Positions 6,697 through 14,634 of a stretch of 22,166 bases of DNA are shown here, piece after piece; within the stretch, counting starts at the first letter, position 1, and each line of letters starts with the position of its first letter. Below the pieces are notes generated by a model. It was not told where the DNA came from, did not search any database, and saw nothing but the letters and a program-made list of their open reading frames with translations. Where the stretch lies: NCBI GenBank assembly GCA_015491585.1, contig WFVQ01000026.1, positions 1 through 22,166 on the forward strand. Direction: 5' to 3'. The stretch comes from Deltaproteobacteria bacterium (GTDB lineage: Bacteria > Desulfobacterota > Dissulfuribacteria > Dissulfuribacterales > S140-46). The translations under genes and the position numbers were made by a program.

Positions 6697-6974
6697 ACAC
6701 AATAGCGCCATTATCTAAGGCCCCTAAGAACTCTAACCACACAACAACTTGAGCCGCTTGCCTACAAGATGCAAGGCGAAGCCTCATCGGATTGGCGCCA
6801 AGCGCATCCCACCTCATCAGCCCCGCCACCCTCAAGCCCAAAAAAATCTTTTTAACCCTTCAAAATTGAACGACAGACCACATTTTTGAGGAGACCAATT
6901 TGTATCATATGCCAAACCTCAAATTCCGCCCCCCTATCCTACTGTTATAACAAATAAAAAATAGGGATATCCAC
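6697..6974. other. Region upstream of nifE, mostly non-coding
   Basis: The first 22 bases are the severed tail of the interrupted gene (stop TAA 6716-6718). The rest has no ORF that looks real. It contains a 10-bp palindrome TTGGCGCCAA (6792-6801), a CTTGC/GCAAG inverted repeat nearby, and a second 10-bp palindrome TGTTATAACA (6943-6952) that sits 23 bases before the sigma-54 promoter and could be a regulator site. No perfect TGT-N10-ACA NifA-type site was found between 6700 and 6974. Confidence 0.5.
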
Positions 6975-6990
6975 CGGCACTTCTTTTGCT
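6975..6990 (+). promoter_or_regulatory. Sigma-54 (-24/-12) promoter of nifENB
   Basis: CGGCACTTCTTTTGCT matches TGGCAC-N5-TTGC at all but the first base: GG at 6976-6977 and GC at 6988-6989 with exactly 10 bases between. The predicted start is near 7001, 20 bases before the nifE ATG, leaving room for the GGAGAG ribosome site. Nif operons of Proteobacteria are classically expressed by sigma-54 with an enhancer-binding activator. Confidence 0.75.
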
Positions 6991-7020
6991 TTTCTCTTTT
7001 AAAAAGCTCTGGAGAGACCT

Positions 7021-8364
7021 ATGAAGGCGGCTGTTTTGAAAGAGAGATTGGATCAAGTTTATGAAAAGGGTTCTGGTCCATTTCGCTTGATTTGCAATAA
7101 AGAGAGTCTGCCAGGGGCTGTGAGTCAACGGGCCTGCGTATTTTGCGGCTCCAGGGTGGTGCTTTATCCCATAGCTGACGCACTTCATCTAGTACATGGT
7201 CCCATAGGTTGCGCTGTCTATACGTGGGACATCAGAGGAGCGCTCTCTTCAGGCCCGGAGCTACACAGGCTCAGCTTCTCCACAGACCTCCAGGAAAAAG
7301 ACGTGATCTTCGGTGGAGAGAAGAAACTCGAAAAGGCGCTCATCGAACTAATAGACCGTCACGATCCCGCGGCGGCATTCGTATATTCAACCTGCATAGT
7401 GGGAATCATAGGTGACGACTTGGAAGCTGTCTGCAGGAAAGTGGAGGACAAGACAGGAATCGAGTGCATCCCTGTGATGTCTGAGGGATTCAAGGGAAAC
7501 AAGAGAGCCGGTTACAACGCCGCATGCAAGGCCATGTTCAGACTGGTTGGCAAGGGAGATATATCTGAAATATCTCCATATAGCGTCAACATCCTGGGCG
7601 ATTTCAACTTAGCTGGAGAAATATGGATAATCAGGGACTATTTCAAGCGCATGGGAATCGAAGTGGTGGCCAATATCACCGGAGATGGACGGATAGGAGA
7701 CATCAAGAGGGCCCACGGCGCCAGGTTGAATGTGGTCCAGTGCTCGGGGGCGACTCTGGACCTTGCAAAGATGATGAAGGAAAAATTTGGAATTCCCTAC
7801 ATCCGGGTCTCTTATTTCGGCGTAGAGGATATGGCCGATTCTCTCTACAAGGTCGCCGAATTCTTTAATCAGCCAGAGATCATGAAGCGCACCAAGGAGT
7901 TGGTAAAAGAGGAGCTCTCCATCCTCTATCCCCAACTCCAGGAGTTCAAAAAGTCCCTCGAGGGAAAGAGGGCCGCCATATATGTGGGAGGCGCGTTCAA
8001 GGCCTTTTCATTAGTAAAGGCCTTCAGGCTCCTGGGGATGAAAGTAGTCATGGTTGGTTCTCAGACAGGGACCAAGGAGGACTACGCAGAACTCGAGGCA
8101 ATCACCGACCCAGGGACCATCATCGTGGACGACTCCAACCCACTGGAGCTGTCGGCTTTTCTCAAGGAGAAGGATGTTGACATCTTCGTGGGCGGGGTCA
8201 AAGAACGCCCCATCGCCTACAAGCTGGGCGTCGGCTTTTGCGACCACAACCATGAAAGAAAAGAGGCCTTGGAAGGCTTCGTTGGGATGTACAACTTCGC
8301 AAGAGAGGTCCACAGCACGGTGATGAGCCCGGTGTGGAGGTTCGTTCCAAGGAGGAATCCATGA
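7021..8364 (+). CDS. nifE: Nitrogenase FeMo-cofactor scaffold protein NifE
   Basis: With NifN forms the scaffold on which the NifB product is matured to FeMo-cofactor before transfer to NifDK. The protein is 447 residues, starting at ATG after GGAGAG. Cysteines C39 (RACVFCGS), C64 (GPIGC) and C125 (STCIVGIIGDD) correspond to A. vinelandii NifE C37, C62 and C124, the ligands of the permanent Fe-S cluster. C241 (VQCSGAT) matches the cofactor-site C250. FGGEKKL and the FVGMYNFAREV C-terminal block are as expected; the DHNHERKEA segment replaces the HNYDYSGP of NifD, separating it from the catalytic subunit. It is the first gene after the sigma-54 promoter, and its stop overlaps the nifN start (ATGA). 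Confidence 0.96.
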   Translation: MKAAVLKERLDQVYEKGSGPFRLICNKESLPGAVSQRACVFCGSRVVLYPIADALHLVHGPIGCAVYTWDIRGALSSGPELHRLSFSTDLQEKDVIFGGEKKLEKALIELIDRHDPAAAFVYSTCIVGIIGDDLEAVCRKVEDKTGIECIPVMSEGFKGNKRAGYNAACKAMFRLVGKGDISEISPYSVNILGDFNLAGEIWIIRDYFKRMGIEVVANITGDGRIGDIKRAHGARLNVVQCSGATLDLAKMMKEKFGIPYIRVSYFGVEDMADSLYKVAEFFNQPEIMKRTKELVKEELSILYPQLQEFKKSLEGKRAAIYVGGAFKAFSLVKAFRLLGMKVVMVGSQTGTKEDYAELEAITDPGTIIVDDSNPLELSAFLKEKDVDIFVGGVKERPIAYKLGVGFCDHNHERKEALEGFVGMYNFAREVHSTVMSPVWRFVPRRNP

Positions 8365-9755
8365 CCACCCTTGTTACAGAGACACCGAAGATAGAGAATC
8401 CCTCTTATATCTCAACAACCAACGCCTGCAAACTTTGCAGACCCTTGGGAGCATGCCTGGCATTCCGGGGCATAGAAGGGGCGCTCCCCTTCCTTCACGG
8501 CTCCCAGGGCTGCGCCACCTACATGAGAAGATACATAATCAGCCACTTCGGAGAGCCCGTTGACATAGCCTCTTCCTCCCTTGGAGAGAAACAAGCGGTC
8601 TTTGGGGGCGGCCCCAATTTCAAGCAGGGCCTCATCAATGTAATAAAGAAGTACCAACCCCTGCTGATAGGTGTTGCCACCACTTGCCTCACTGAAACCA
8701 TAGGCGACGATGTCCCATTGCTGATAAAGGAATTCAGGAACGAATTTCTGGACGATTCCCCTGGACCGATCCTGGTCAACACCTCCACCCCTAGCTATTC
8801 AGGAAGCCATATGGAGGGGTTTCACAGTGCCACACGGGCAGTGGTGGAGAAACTCGCTGACACCGACACCCCGACCCCACAGGCCACAAGAGTAAATCTC
8901 ATGCCCGGTTTCCTCTCGCCTGCTGACGTGCGGTATCTCAAGGAGATAATGGATGACTTTGGAATTCATGCCACCATTGTTCCGGACATTTCAGAGACCC
9001 TCGATGCCCCTATTCTCCTGGATTACCCGAGGATCCCTAAAGGAGGAACACCTATAAAATCCATCATGGGTATGGGATCGGCGGCGGCGAGCATAGAATT
9101 TGGATGGACGATAAACTCGCGCTTCTCTTCTGCCCTTTTCTTGAAGAAGCGGTTTGGGGAGCCCGCCCACATAATAGGCACGCCAATTGGGATCAGAGAG
9201 AGCGACCTTTTTTTCCAGATAATGGAACAAATCTCCGGGCTTCAGACCCCTCGGCGCCACGTCGATGAGAGGAACCGGCTGATTGATGCCCTGGTGGACG
9301 GTCACAAATACCTCTTTGGAAAAAGAGCTATCGTTTTCGGAGAGGAAGATTTGACCATTGGCATAACCTCGTTCCTTGTGGAAACCGGCGTTAAACCGGT
9401 GCTGTGTGCATCTGGTGGAAACAGCGGCGGGCTCAAGAGGGCCATAGAAGATGTATGTAAACCCATACTCAGCGATCTTCCCATTGTCAAAGAGGATGTG
9501 GACTTCTGGGAGATATCTGAAATGGCCAAATCCTTGTCCCCTGACCTGATCATTGGCCACAGCAAAGGATACAAACTGGCCCGGGAACTTGACGTTCCCC
9601 TCATCCGCACCGGCTTTCCTATACACGACCGCATTGGAGGACAGCGTATCCTCCACATTGGTTACCGCGGGGCGCAACAGCTTTTCGACAGAATAGCCAA
9701 CGCTCTTATCGAGAAGAAACAGAGGCAATCTGGCATTGGATATGGATATTTTTAG
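8361..9755 (+). CDS. nifN: Nitrogenase FeMo-cofactor scaffold protein NifN
   Basis: Partner of NifE in the NifEN cofactor scaffold. The start is ATG 8361, sharing ATGA with the nifE stop and preceded by AAGGAGG; an in-frame GTG at 8334 lacks such a site. The product is 464 residues. Motifs: CKLCRPLGAC near residue 23, GSQGC at 47-51, FGGGPNF, ATTCLTETIGDD, TPSYSGSH and PIHDRIGGQR. Unusually, C26, C51 and C109 fall at the same spacings (25 and 58) as the P-cluster cysteines of the NifK in this window, whereas only one NifN cysteine (C44) is described as a ligand in the A. vinelandii NifEN structure. The short N terminus and this cysteine set suggest an early-branching type close to the NifK ancestor. 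Confidence 0.95.
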   Translation: MTTLVTETPKIENPSYISTTNACKLCRPLGACLAFRGIEGALPFLHGSQGCATYMRRYIISHFGEPVDIASSSLGEKQAVFGGGPNFKQGLINVIKKYQPLLIGVATTCLTETIGDDVPLLIKEFRNEFLDDSPGPILVNTSTPSYSGSHMEGFHSATRAVVEKLADTDTPTPQATRVNLMPGFLSPADVRYLKEIMDDFGIHATIVPDISETLDAPILLDYPRIPKGGTPIKSIMGMGSAAASIEFGWTINSRFSSALFLKKRFGEPAHIIGTPIGIRESDLFFQIMEQISGLQTPRRHVDERNRLIDALVDGHKYLFGKRAIVFGEEDLTIGITSFLVETGVKPVLCASGGNSGGLKRAIEDVCKPILSDLPIVKEDVDFWEISEMAKSLSPDLIIGHSKGYKLARELDVPLIRTGFPIHDRIGGQRILHIGYRGAQQLFDRIANALIEKKQRQSGIGYGYF

Positions 9756-9776
9756 ATCCAAAGAAAGGACGGGGAG

Positions 9777-11066
9777 ATGAAGAGTTTAATAAACCACAAT
9801 ACAGAGATAGATCTTTCAAGACACCCCTGTTTCAATCATGAGATAAAGGGGAAATTTGGCCGAATCCACCTCCCGGTGGCCCCTAAATGTAATATGAAAT
9901 GTAATTATTGTGACCGTAAACATGATTGCGTGAACGAGAGCAGGCCGGGTGTGACGAGCAGCGTGCTTTCCCCCAAACAGGCCGTTGACTACATGGAAAA
10001 GGTTCTTGAAAAGGAACCCAGAATAACGGTGGCGGGGATCGCCGGTCCAGGAGATGCCTTTGCCACCCCAGAGGAGACCCTGGAGACTCTGTTCCTTTTA
10101 AGGAGAAAGTTTCCAGGCATCATACTCTGTCTTGCCTCCAACGGATTGAACATAGGCCCTTATATTCCCGAACTTGCAGAAATAGGGGTGTCCCACGTGA
10201 CTATAACCGTCAACTCCGTCGATCCCGAAATAGGAAAGAATATCTACGCCTGGATAAGAGATGGCAAAGTGGTCTTCAGAGGTCTCCAGGGCGCTGAAAT
10301 GCTGCTCAAAAGACAACAGAAAGCCATAACCAAATTAAAGGAAAGGGGGATAGTGGTTAAGGTGAACACCATTGTCATCCCTGGAATTAACGATCATCAC
10401 ATAACCGATATAGCCAAGACCATGAATAAACTTGGTGTGGACCTGCTCAACTGCATGGCCATGTTTCCCAATGCTGGGACCCCTTTCGGCTCCATTCCCC
10501 AGCCAGACAAGGCCATGATGGCAAGAATACGCGATATGGCTGAGAGATATCTTCCTCAGATGAGACACTGCACCCGTTGCAGAGCTGATGCTGTGGGCCT
10601 ATTGGACAATGACAAGTCGCATGAATTCATGGGTTGCCTCTCCGCCTGTTCAAACAGCTCCCCAACCGGAGAAACAGGAAAAAAATATGTGGCAGTGGCT
10701 ACCAGAGAAGGGATCCTTGTGAACCAGCATCTTGGAGAGGCAGAAAAATTCCAGATTTGGGGAGGAAATGAAGATGGCTATCAGCTATTGGAGGAAAGAA
10801 CCGCGCCAAAAAGGGGCGGCGGTGTCCAGAGATGGCACCAGCTTTGCCGCATACTTCACGACTGCAAGGCAATCCTGGTAAGTGGAATTGGAGAAACACC
10901 CAGGGAAATTCTATACAAATCTGGAATTAAACCCGTGGAAATGAATGGATTCATAGAGGCCGGCCTCAAGGCCTTGGATATTGGGAAAGATATGGGGGTA
11001 TTCAGGGTGAGGCATAATTCTTGCGGCCAAAGGAGTTGTTCAAGAGGCGGTTCTGGTTGTATGTAA
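9777..11066 (+). CDS. nifB: NifB, radical-SAM NifB-co synthase with NifX-like C-terminal domain
   Basis: Makes NifB-co, the 8Fe-9S-C precursor of FeMo-cofactor, using S-adenosylmethionine, and hands it to NifEN. The protein is 429 residues with ATG after a GGACGGGGAG site. The radical-SAM motif is C38-x3-C42-x2-C45 (PKCNMKCNYCDRKHDC), following HPCFNHE with C18, and the CTRCRADAVGLLDND block carries further cluster cysteines typical of NifB. From about residue 302 (KYVAVATREG, HLGEAEKFQIW) a NifX/NafY-type cofactor-binding domain follows, so the missing separate nifX may be covered by this fusion. The C terminus, CGQRSCSRGGSGCM, has three more cysteines. It lies 21 bases after nifN in the same operon. 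Confidence 0.96.
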   Translation: MKSLINHNTEIDLSRHPCFNHEIKGKFGRIHLPVAPKCNMKCNYCDRKHDCVNESRPGVTSSVLSPKQAVDYMEKVLEKEPRITVAGIAGPGDAFATPEETLETLFLLRRKFPGIILCLASNGLNIGPYIPELAEIGVSHVTITVNSVDPEIGKNIYAWIRDGKVVFRGLQGAEMLLKRQQKAITKLKERGIVVKVNTIVIPGINDHHITDIAKTMNKLGVDLLNCMAMFPNAGTPFGSIPQPDKAMMARIRDMAERYLPQMRHCTRCRADAVGLLDNDKSHEFMGCLSACSNSSPTGETGKKYVAVATREGILVNQHLGEAEKFQIWGGNEDGYQLLEERTAPKRGGGVQRWHQLCRILHDCKAILVSGIGETPREILYKSGIKPVEMNGFIEAGLKALDIGKDMGVFRVRHNSCGQRSCSRGGSGCM

Positions 11067-11072
11067 TGGGGC

Positions 11073-11486
11073 ATGGCGGCTATCCATCTCTTTACTTACG
11101 GCTCCCTCATGTTTCCCAATGTGTGGTCTGAGGTGGCAAGAGGCCACTATGAAACCATAGAAGGACGTGTATATGGTTTTCAGAGAAGAAGGATAAGAAA
11201 TGAGACGTTTCCGGCTCTTATCCCGGGAACGCCTCATGATTTTGTGGATGGCATAGTCTATTGCAATTTAAGCTTGGATGATCTCAAGAGATTGGATGAA
11301 TTTGAGGGCGATTACTATGTCAGGAGATCCGTTGAGTGCAATCTCTTAAATGGAACTTTAATCAAGGCCCAGGCTTATCTCTTTAAAGAAGAGTTCTTCC
11401 ATTTGATAGAAATGAAGGAGTGGGATCCGCAATGGTTTTCAGAAAATGGTATCCGTTCATTTCTTAAACAAGGAGAGTTTTCCTAA
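11073..11486 (+). CDS. Gamma-glutamylcyclotransferase-like (AIG2/GGCT family) protein
   Basis: A 137-residue protein starting 6 bases after the nifB stop, so probably made from the nifENB transcript. Family marks are the substrate-loop motif YGSLM (9-13) near the N terminus and LDEFEGDYYVR (74-84), where E78 of the EG pair fits the catalytic acid. The length fits a single-domain GGCT-like fold. Known members release 5-oxoproline from gamma-glutamyl amines or dipeptides, but substrates vary widely, and many bacterial members are uncharacterised. The ribosome site is weak (ATGGGG), suggesting translational coupling. It ends 5 bases from the convergent peroxiredoxin gene. A role in nitrogen fixation is possible from position only. 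Confidence 0.85.
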   Translation: MAAIHLFTYGSLMFPNVWSEVARGHYETIEGRVYGFQRRRIRNETFPALIPGTPHDFVDGIVYCNLSLDDLKRLDEFEGDYYVRRSVECNLLNGTLIKAQAYLFKEEFFHLIEMKEWDPQWFSENGIRSFLKQGEFS

Positions 11487-11491
11487 AAGAT

Positions 11492-11995
11492 TCAATTTAC
11501 ACTAGAAGACCTGAGCCTCTCTAACTCTTCCCTCACTATAGTGGAATGTCGGATATCCTGACCTTTTCTTTTGCTCCTTACCCTAACATTATGCCATTTG
11601 GCGCCTATTTTCTGATCGGGCGTGATGATGAAGGTGGATCTTATAACCCCTTCATAGACCCTGCCGTAGTTCTTCTTTTCACCCCAAGCTCCGTATAGTC
11701 GAAGAACCTCTTTTTCAGGATCGCTAAGGAGAGTGATCTTCAAATTATACCTTTCTCTAAATTTTCTGTGGGATTCAGGGCTGTCCGGACTTATTCCAAT
11801 GACTACCGCATCTAACCTTTCAAAGAGGGGTAGCTCTTCTGTAAAGTCGCACGCCTCTTTTGTACAACCAGAGGTGTTGTCCTTGGGATAGAAATAGAGC
11901 ACTACCCACTTACCCGCAAACTGGGAGAGGGATACTGCCTCCCCATTCTGGTCCTCAAGGGTGAAGTTCGGAGCACTATTACCTATTTCTACCAT
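11492..11995 (-). CDS. bcp: Peroxiredoxin, Bcp/PrxQ type
   Basis: Cytoplasmic thiol peroxidase that reduces hydrogen and organic peroxides with electrons from thioredoxin. The product is 167 residues; families members are usually about 150-160. The PKDNTSGCTKEACDF block gives the peroxidatic C44 and the resolving C49 five residues later, the two-cysteine PrxQ arrangement. GISPDSPESHRKF and the FIITPDQKIGAKW block are as expected. It is the last gene of the leftward cluster dnaN-gyrB-DUF6485-bcp, starting 20 bases after the small gene. In an anaerobe it would protect oxygen-sensitive proteins, but no direct link to the neighbouring nif genes is shown; it is on the opposite strand. Confidence 0.95.
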   Translation of the reverse strand: MVEIGNSAPNFTLEDQNGEAVSLSQFAGKWVVLYFYPKDNTSGCTKEACDFTEELPLFERLDAVVIGISPDSPESHRKFRERYNLKITLLSDPEKEVLRLYGAWGEKKNYGRVYEGVIRSTFIITPDQKIGAKWHNVRVRSKRKGQDIRHSTIVREELERLRSSSVN

Positions 11996-12015
11996 AAACT
12001 ATGACCTGTCCTGCC

Positions 12016-12219
12016 CTAAATAGCCCCTTCCTGGACCAGCCTGGCGAAATGCTCGAAACTCCTGTCCCAGGTCTTCTCTGCCTCATCTGGAAAACAGCAT
12101 CCAGGCAACTGCCTCATCTTCAAATGGTATTTCAGACACTGGCAGCAGATTCCCTTCCTGGGACACGGATCGTAGGTACAGTTGCATCTCTCGAGATTCT
12201 TCTCCTTCAGACATTCCAT
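12016..12219 (-). CDS. Small cysteine-rich protein, DUF6485 type
   Basis: A 67-residue protein with nine cysteines in the order C3, C12, C14, C19, C25, C26, C28, C41, C42, including ERCNCTYDPCPRKGICCQCL. I recall this pattern (NLERCNCTYxPCxRKGICCxCL...SFEHFAR) from the DUF6485 family, mostly from anaerobic bacteria and of unknown function. The cysteines suggest metal or Fe-S binding. The ATG at 12219 follows a GGAGGT site and starts 15 bases after the gyrB stop; the peroxiredoxin gene follows after 20 bases, so the three are likely co-transcribed. There is no signal peptide. Confidence 0.85.
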   Translation of the reverse strand: MECLKEKNLERCNCTYDPCPRKGICCQCLKYHLKMRQLPGCCFPDEAEKTWDRSFEHFARLVQEGAI

Positions 12220-12233
12220 GACCTACCTCCAAG

Positions 12234-14621
12234 TTAGATATCCAACTCCTTCACCTCCAGGGCATGGGTCTGGATGAAATCCCTCCTGGGCTCTATCTTG
12301 TCACCCATGAGAGTTGTGAATATCTGTTCAGCCTCGTCTGCATCCTGTACGCTTATACGGAGCAGACGCCTCTTCTCTGGATTCATAGTGGTCTCCCATA
12401 GCTGATCAGGATTCATCTCTCCAAGTCCCTTGTAGCGCTGTATGTTCAGCCCTTTGCTACCTTTGTTCCTGACATATTCAAGCAGGGTCTCGAAATCCAC
12501 CTCCTGCTCTCCCCCCTCCACCTGAAGAAAGAGCCTGTGATCCATTATGTGCTTCAATCCCTTGTACGACTTTATGAGCCGCCTGAATTCGGGATGGGAT
12601 ATGCTGTCAGGACCTAACCTCATGTTGAGATAGGCGAGCCCCTTGGCAGCCACGCTGAACTCGTAGCCTCCGCTCTCGCTCCGTGATGCTGTTATAGTGC
12701 CAACGACATAGCCCCTGTCTTTCAGCATAGAGTGGATCAGCTCTACAAACTCGCGCTCGCGGAACTGGGAAGGAGACTCCACGCCGCAATCGAGAAGATC
12801 CCTGGCCAGCTCCTTCCAAAATCCCTTTGGAATTACCTCTTGCAATCTCGCCTGGTATTGCGCTATCTCCTTCAATACAGATTTGAGCCTCGCCCCTTTG
12901 AGTTCCTTGTCCCATCCTTCTATTCTGATGGCCATGTCCTGGGTGGCCCTTTCGAAAAGGAAAGAGTCGAGCTCTTCCTCGTCTTTTATAAAGATTTCCT
13001 TTTTCTTGCCCATTGCCACCCGGTAGAGCGGAGGCTGGGCCACGTAGAGGTTGCCGCGCTCTATGATGGGATACATCTGCCTGTAGAAGAAGGTGAGGAG
13101 AAGGGTCCTGATGTGGGCACCGTCAACATCGGCATCGGTCATTATTATGATCTTGTGGTATCTGAGCTTGTCTGGATCGAACTCATCAGGACCTATTCCT
13201 GTGCCCAGGGCCGCTATTAGCTGCCTTATCTCCTCGCTGGCCAACATCTTGTCGAAACGGGCCTTCTCCACGTTCATTATCTTTCCCCTGAGGGGAAGTA
13301 TGGCCTGAAACCGCCTGTCACGCCCCTGCTTGGCACTTCCTCCGGCAGAGTCACCCTCGACTATGAATATCTCGCGTCTCTCTGGCTCCTTCTCCTGACA
13401 CTCAGCCAGCTTACCGGCCATCATCACGTCGGATGCGCCTCCCTTTTTCCTGGCCAACTCCTTCGCCCTTTTTGCCGCCTCCCTTGCCCTGGCTGCCTCG
13501 ACTGCCTTGGCCAAGATCTTCTTGGCGATGGTGGGATTCTCTTCGAGGTAAGTGGAGAGGGCCTCGTTGACTATCGAGGCCACTATGAACCTTACTTCAG
13601 TGTTGCCCAGTTTCGTCTTCGTCTGCCCCTCGAACTGTGGATTGGGAACGCGCACAGAAATGACGCAGGTTATGCCCTCCCTGACGTCGTCACCCTCCAT
13701 CTTCTCCCTCAGTTTCTTAGGAACCACGTCGTCGCTGGCATATTTGTTCAGACACTTCGTCAGGGCCTGTCTAAAGCCAGATACGTGAGTGCCTCCCTCC
13801 TTGGTTCGGATATTGTTGACATAACTTAGGATCTTTTCAGTGTATGAACTGGTGTACTGAAATGCGATCTCGACCTGGACCCCGTCCTTCTCTCCTGTAA
13901 GGAAAATGGGCTTGTTGTGGATTAGTTCCTTATTCTTGTTGAGGTACTCTACAAAGGAGACCACCCCTCCCCTGAAATGGAAAGAGGAAGACTTGCCGCT
14001 CCTCTCGTCTTCGAGGTTTATGGTTACTGAAGGATTGAGAAAGGCAAGTTCCCTCATCCGGGCCTGAAGTATCTCGTATTGGAATAGAGTCGTCTCCTTA
14101 AATATCTCGGGATCGGGCTTGAATCTGATCCTGGTTCCTGTCCTGTCGGTCTTTCCAACTATTTTCATGGGCCCCTTGGGCTCGCCCCTCTCGTACACCT
14201 GCCTGTGGACCTTGCCGTCCCTGTAAACCGTGGCTTCCAGCCATTCGGAAAGGGCGTTTACCACAGAAACTCCCACACCGTGCAGTCCGCCGGAGACCTT
14301 GTATGTCTGGTGGTCGAACTTCCCTCCGGCATGGAGCTTGGTCATAACCAATTCAAGACCAGGTATCCCCTCCACCGGGTGGACGTCCACCGGAATGCCC
14401 CTGCCGTTGTCCTCCACGGTCACTGAGCCGTCTTCATGGATGGCTACGTCTATTTTTGTGCAGAAGCCAGCAAGGGCCTCGTCTATACTGTTGTCTACCA
14501 CCTCGTACACAAGATGGTGAAGACCTTCAGGCCCTGTACTGCCTATATACATGGCAGGTCTCTTTCTGACCGCGGAAAGTCCAGACAGCACCTTTATCTG
14601 CTTGGCGCCGTAATCTGACAT
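12234..14621 (-). CDS. gyrB: DNA gyrase subunit B
   Basis: ATPase subunit of gyrase, which introduces negative supercoils with GyrA. The product is 795 residues. The N-terminal GHKL ATPase domain shows EVVDNSIDEALAG, DNGRGIPVD and GGLHGVGVSVVNALS. The TOPRIM domain has IVEGDSAGGSA (E422) and DADVDGAHIRTLLLTFFYR (around 495). The C-terminal RYKGLGEMNPDQLWETTMNP block is the GyrA contact. The length, close to the 804 residues of E. coli and well above the roughly 640 of Gram-positive forms, and the extra region around 545-700 show the Gram-negative insert. A TAGGAG site precedes the ATG. It lies 13 bases downstream of dnaN; recF is not between them. Confidence 0.98.
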   Translation of the reverse strand: MSDYGAKQIKVLSGLSAVRKRPAMYIGSTGPEGLHHLVYEVVDNSIDEALAGFCTKIDVAIHEDGSVTVEDNGRGIPVDVHPVEGIPGLELVMTKLHAGGKFDHQTYKVSGGLHGVGVSVVNALSEWLEATVYRDGKVHRQVYERGEPKGPMKIVGKTDRTGTRIRFKPDPEIFKETTLFQYEILQARMRELAFLNPSVTINLEDERSGKSSSFHFRGGVVSFVEYLNKNKELIHNKPIFLTGEKDGVQVEIAFQYTSSYTEKILSYVNNIRTKEGGTHVSGFRQALTKCLNKYASDDVVPKKLREKMEGDDVREGITCVISVRVPNPQFEGQTKTKLGNTEVRFIVASIVNEALSTYLEENPTIAKKILAKAVEAARAREAAKRAKELARKKGGASDVMMAGKLAECQEKEPERREIFIVEGDSAGGSAKQGRDRRFQAILPLRGKIMNVEKARFDKMLASEEIRQLIAALGTGIGPDEFDPDKLRYHKIIIMTDADVDGAHIRTLLLTFFYRQMYPIIERGNLYVAQPPLYRVAMGKKKEIFIKDEEELDSFLFERATQDMAIRIEGWDKELKGARLKSVLKEIAQYQARLQEVIPKGFWKELARDLLDCGVESPSQFREREFVELIHSMLKDRGYVVGTITASRSESGGYEFSVAAKGLAYLNMRLGPDSISHPEFRRLIKSYKGLKHIMDHRLFLQVEGGEQEVDFETLLEYVRNKGSKGLNIQRYKGLGEMNPDQLWETTMNPEKRRLLRISVQDADEAEQIFTTLMGDKIEPRRDFIQTHALEVKELDI

Positions 14622-14634
14622 TTGCTAACTCCTA

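Noticed and set aside
6901..6916. NifA-type site TGT-N10-ACA close to the nifE promoter
   Set aside because: The second half-site reads AAA instead of ACA, so it does not meet the consensus.
8334..8360. GTG start nine codons upstream for nifN
   Set aside because: ATG 8361 has AAGGAGG at good spacing and the usual ATGA overlap with nifE.
12001..12237. Plus-strand 78-codon ORF
   Set aside because: It is antisense to the cysteine-rich DUF6485-type gene, which has a good ribosome site and operon context.
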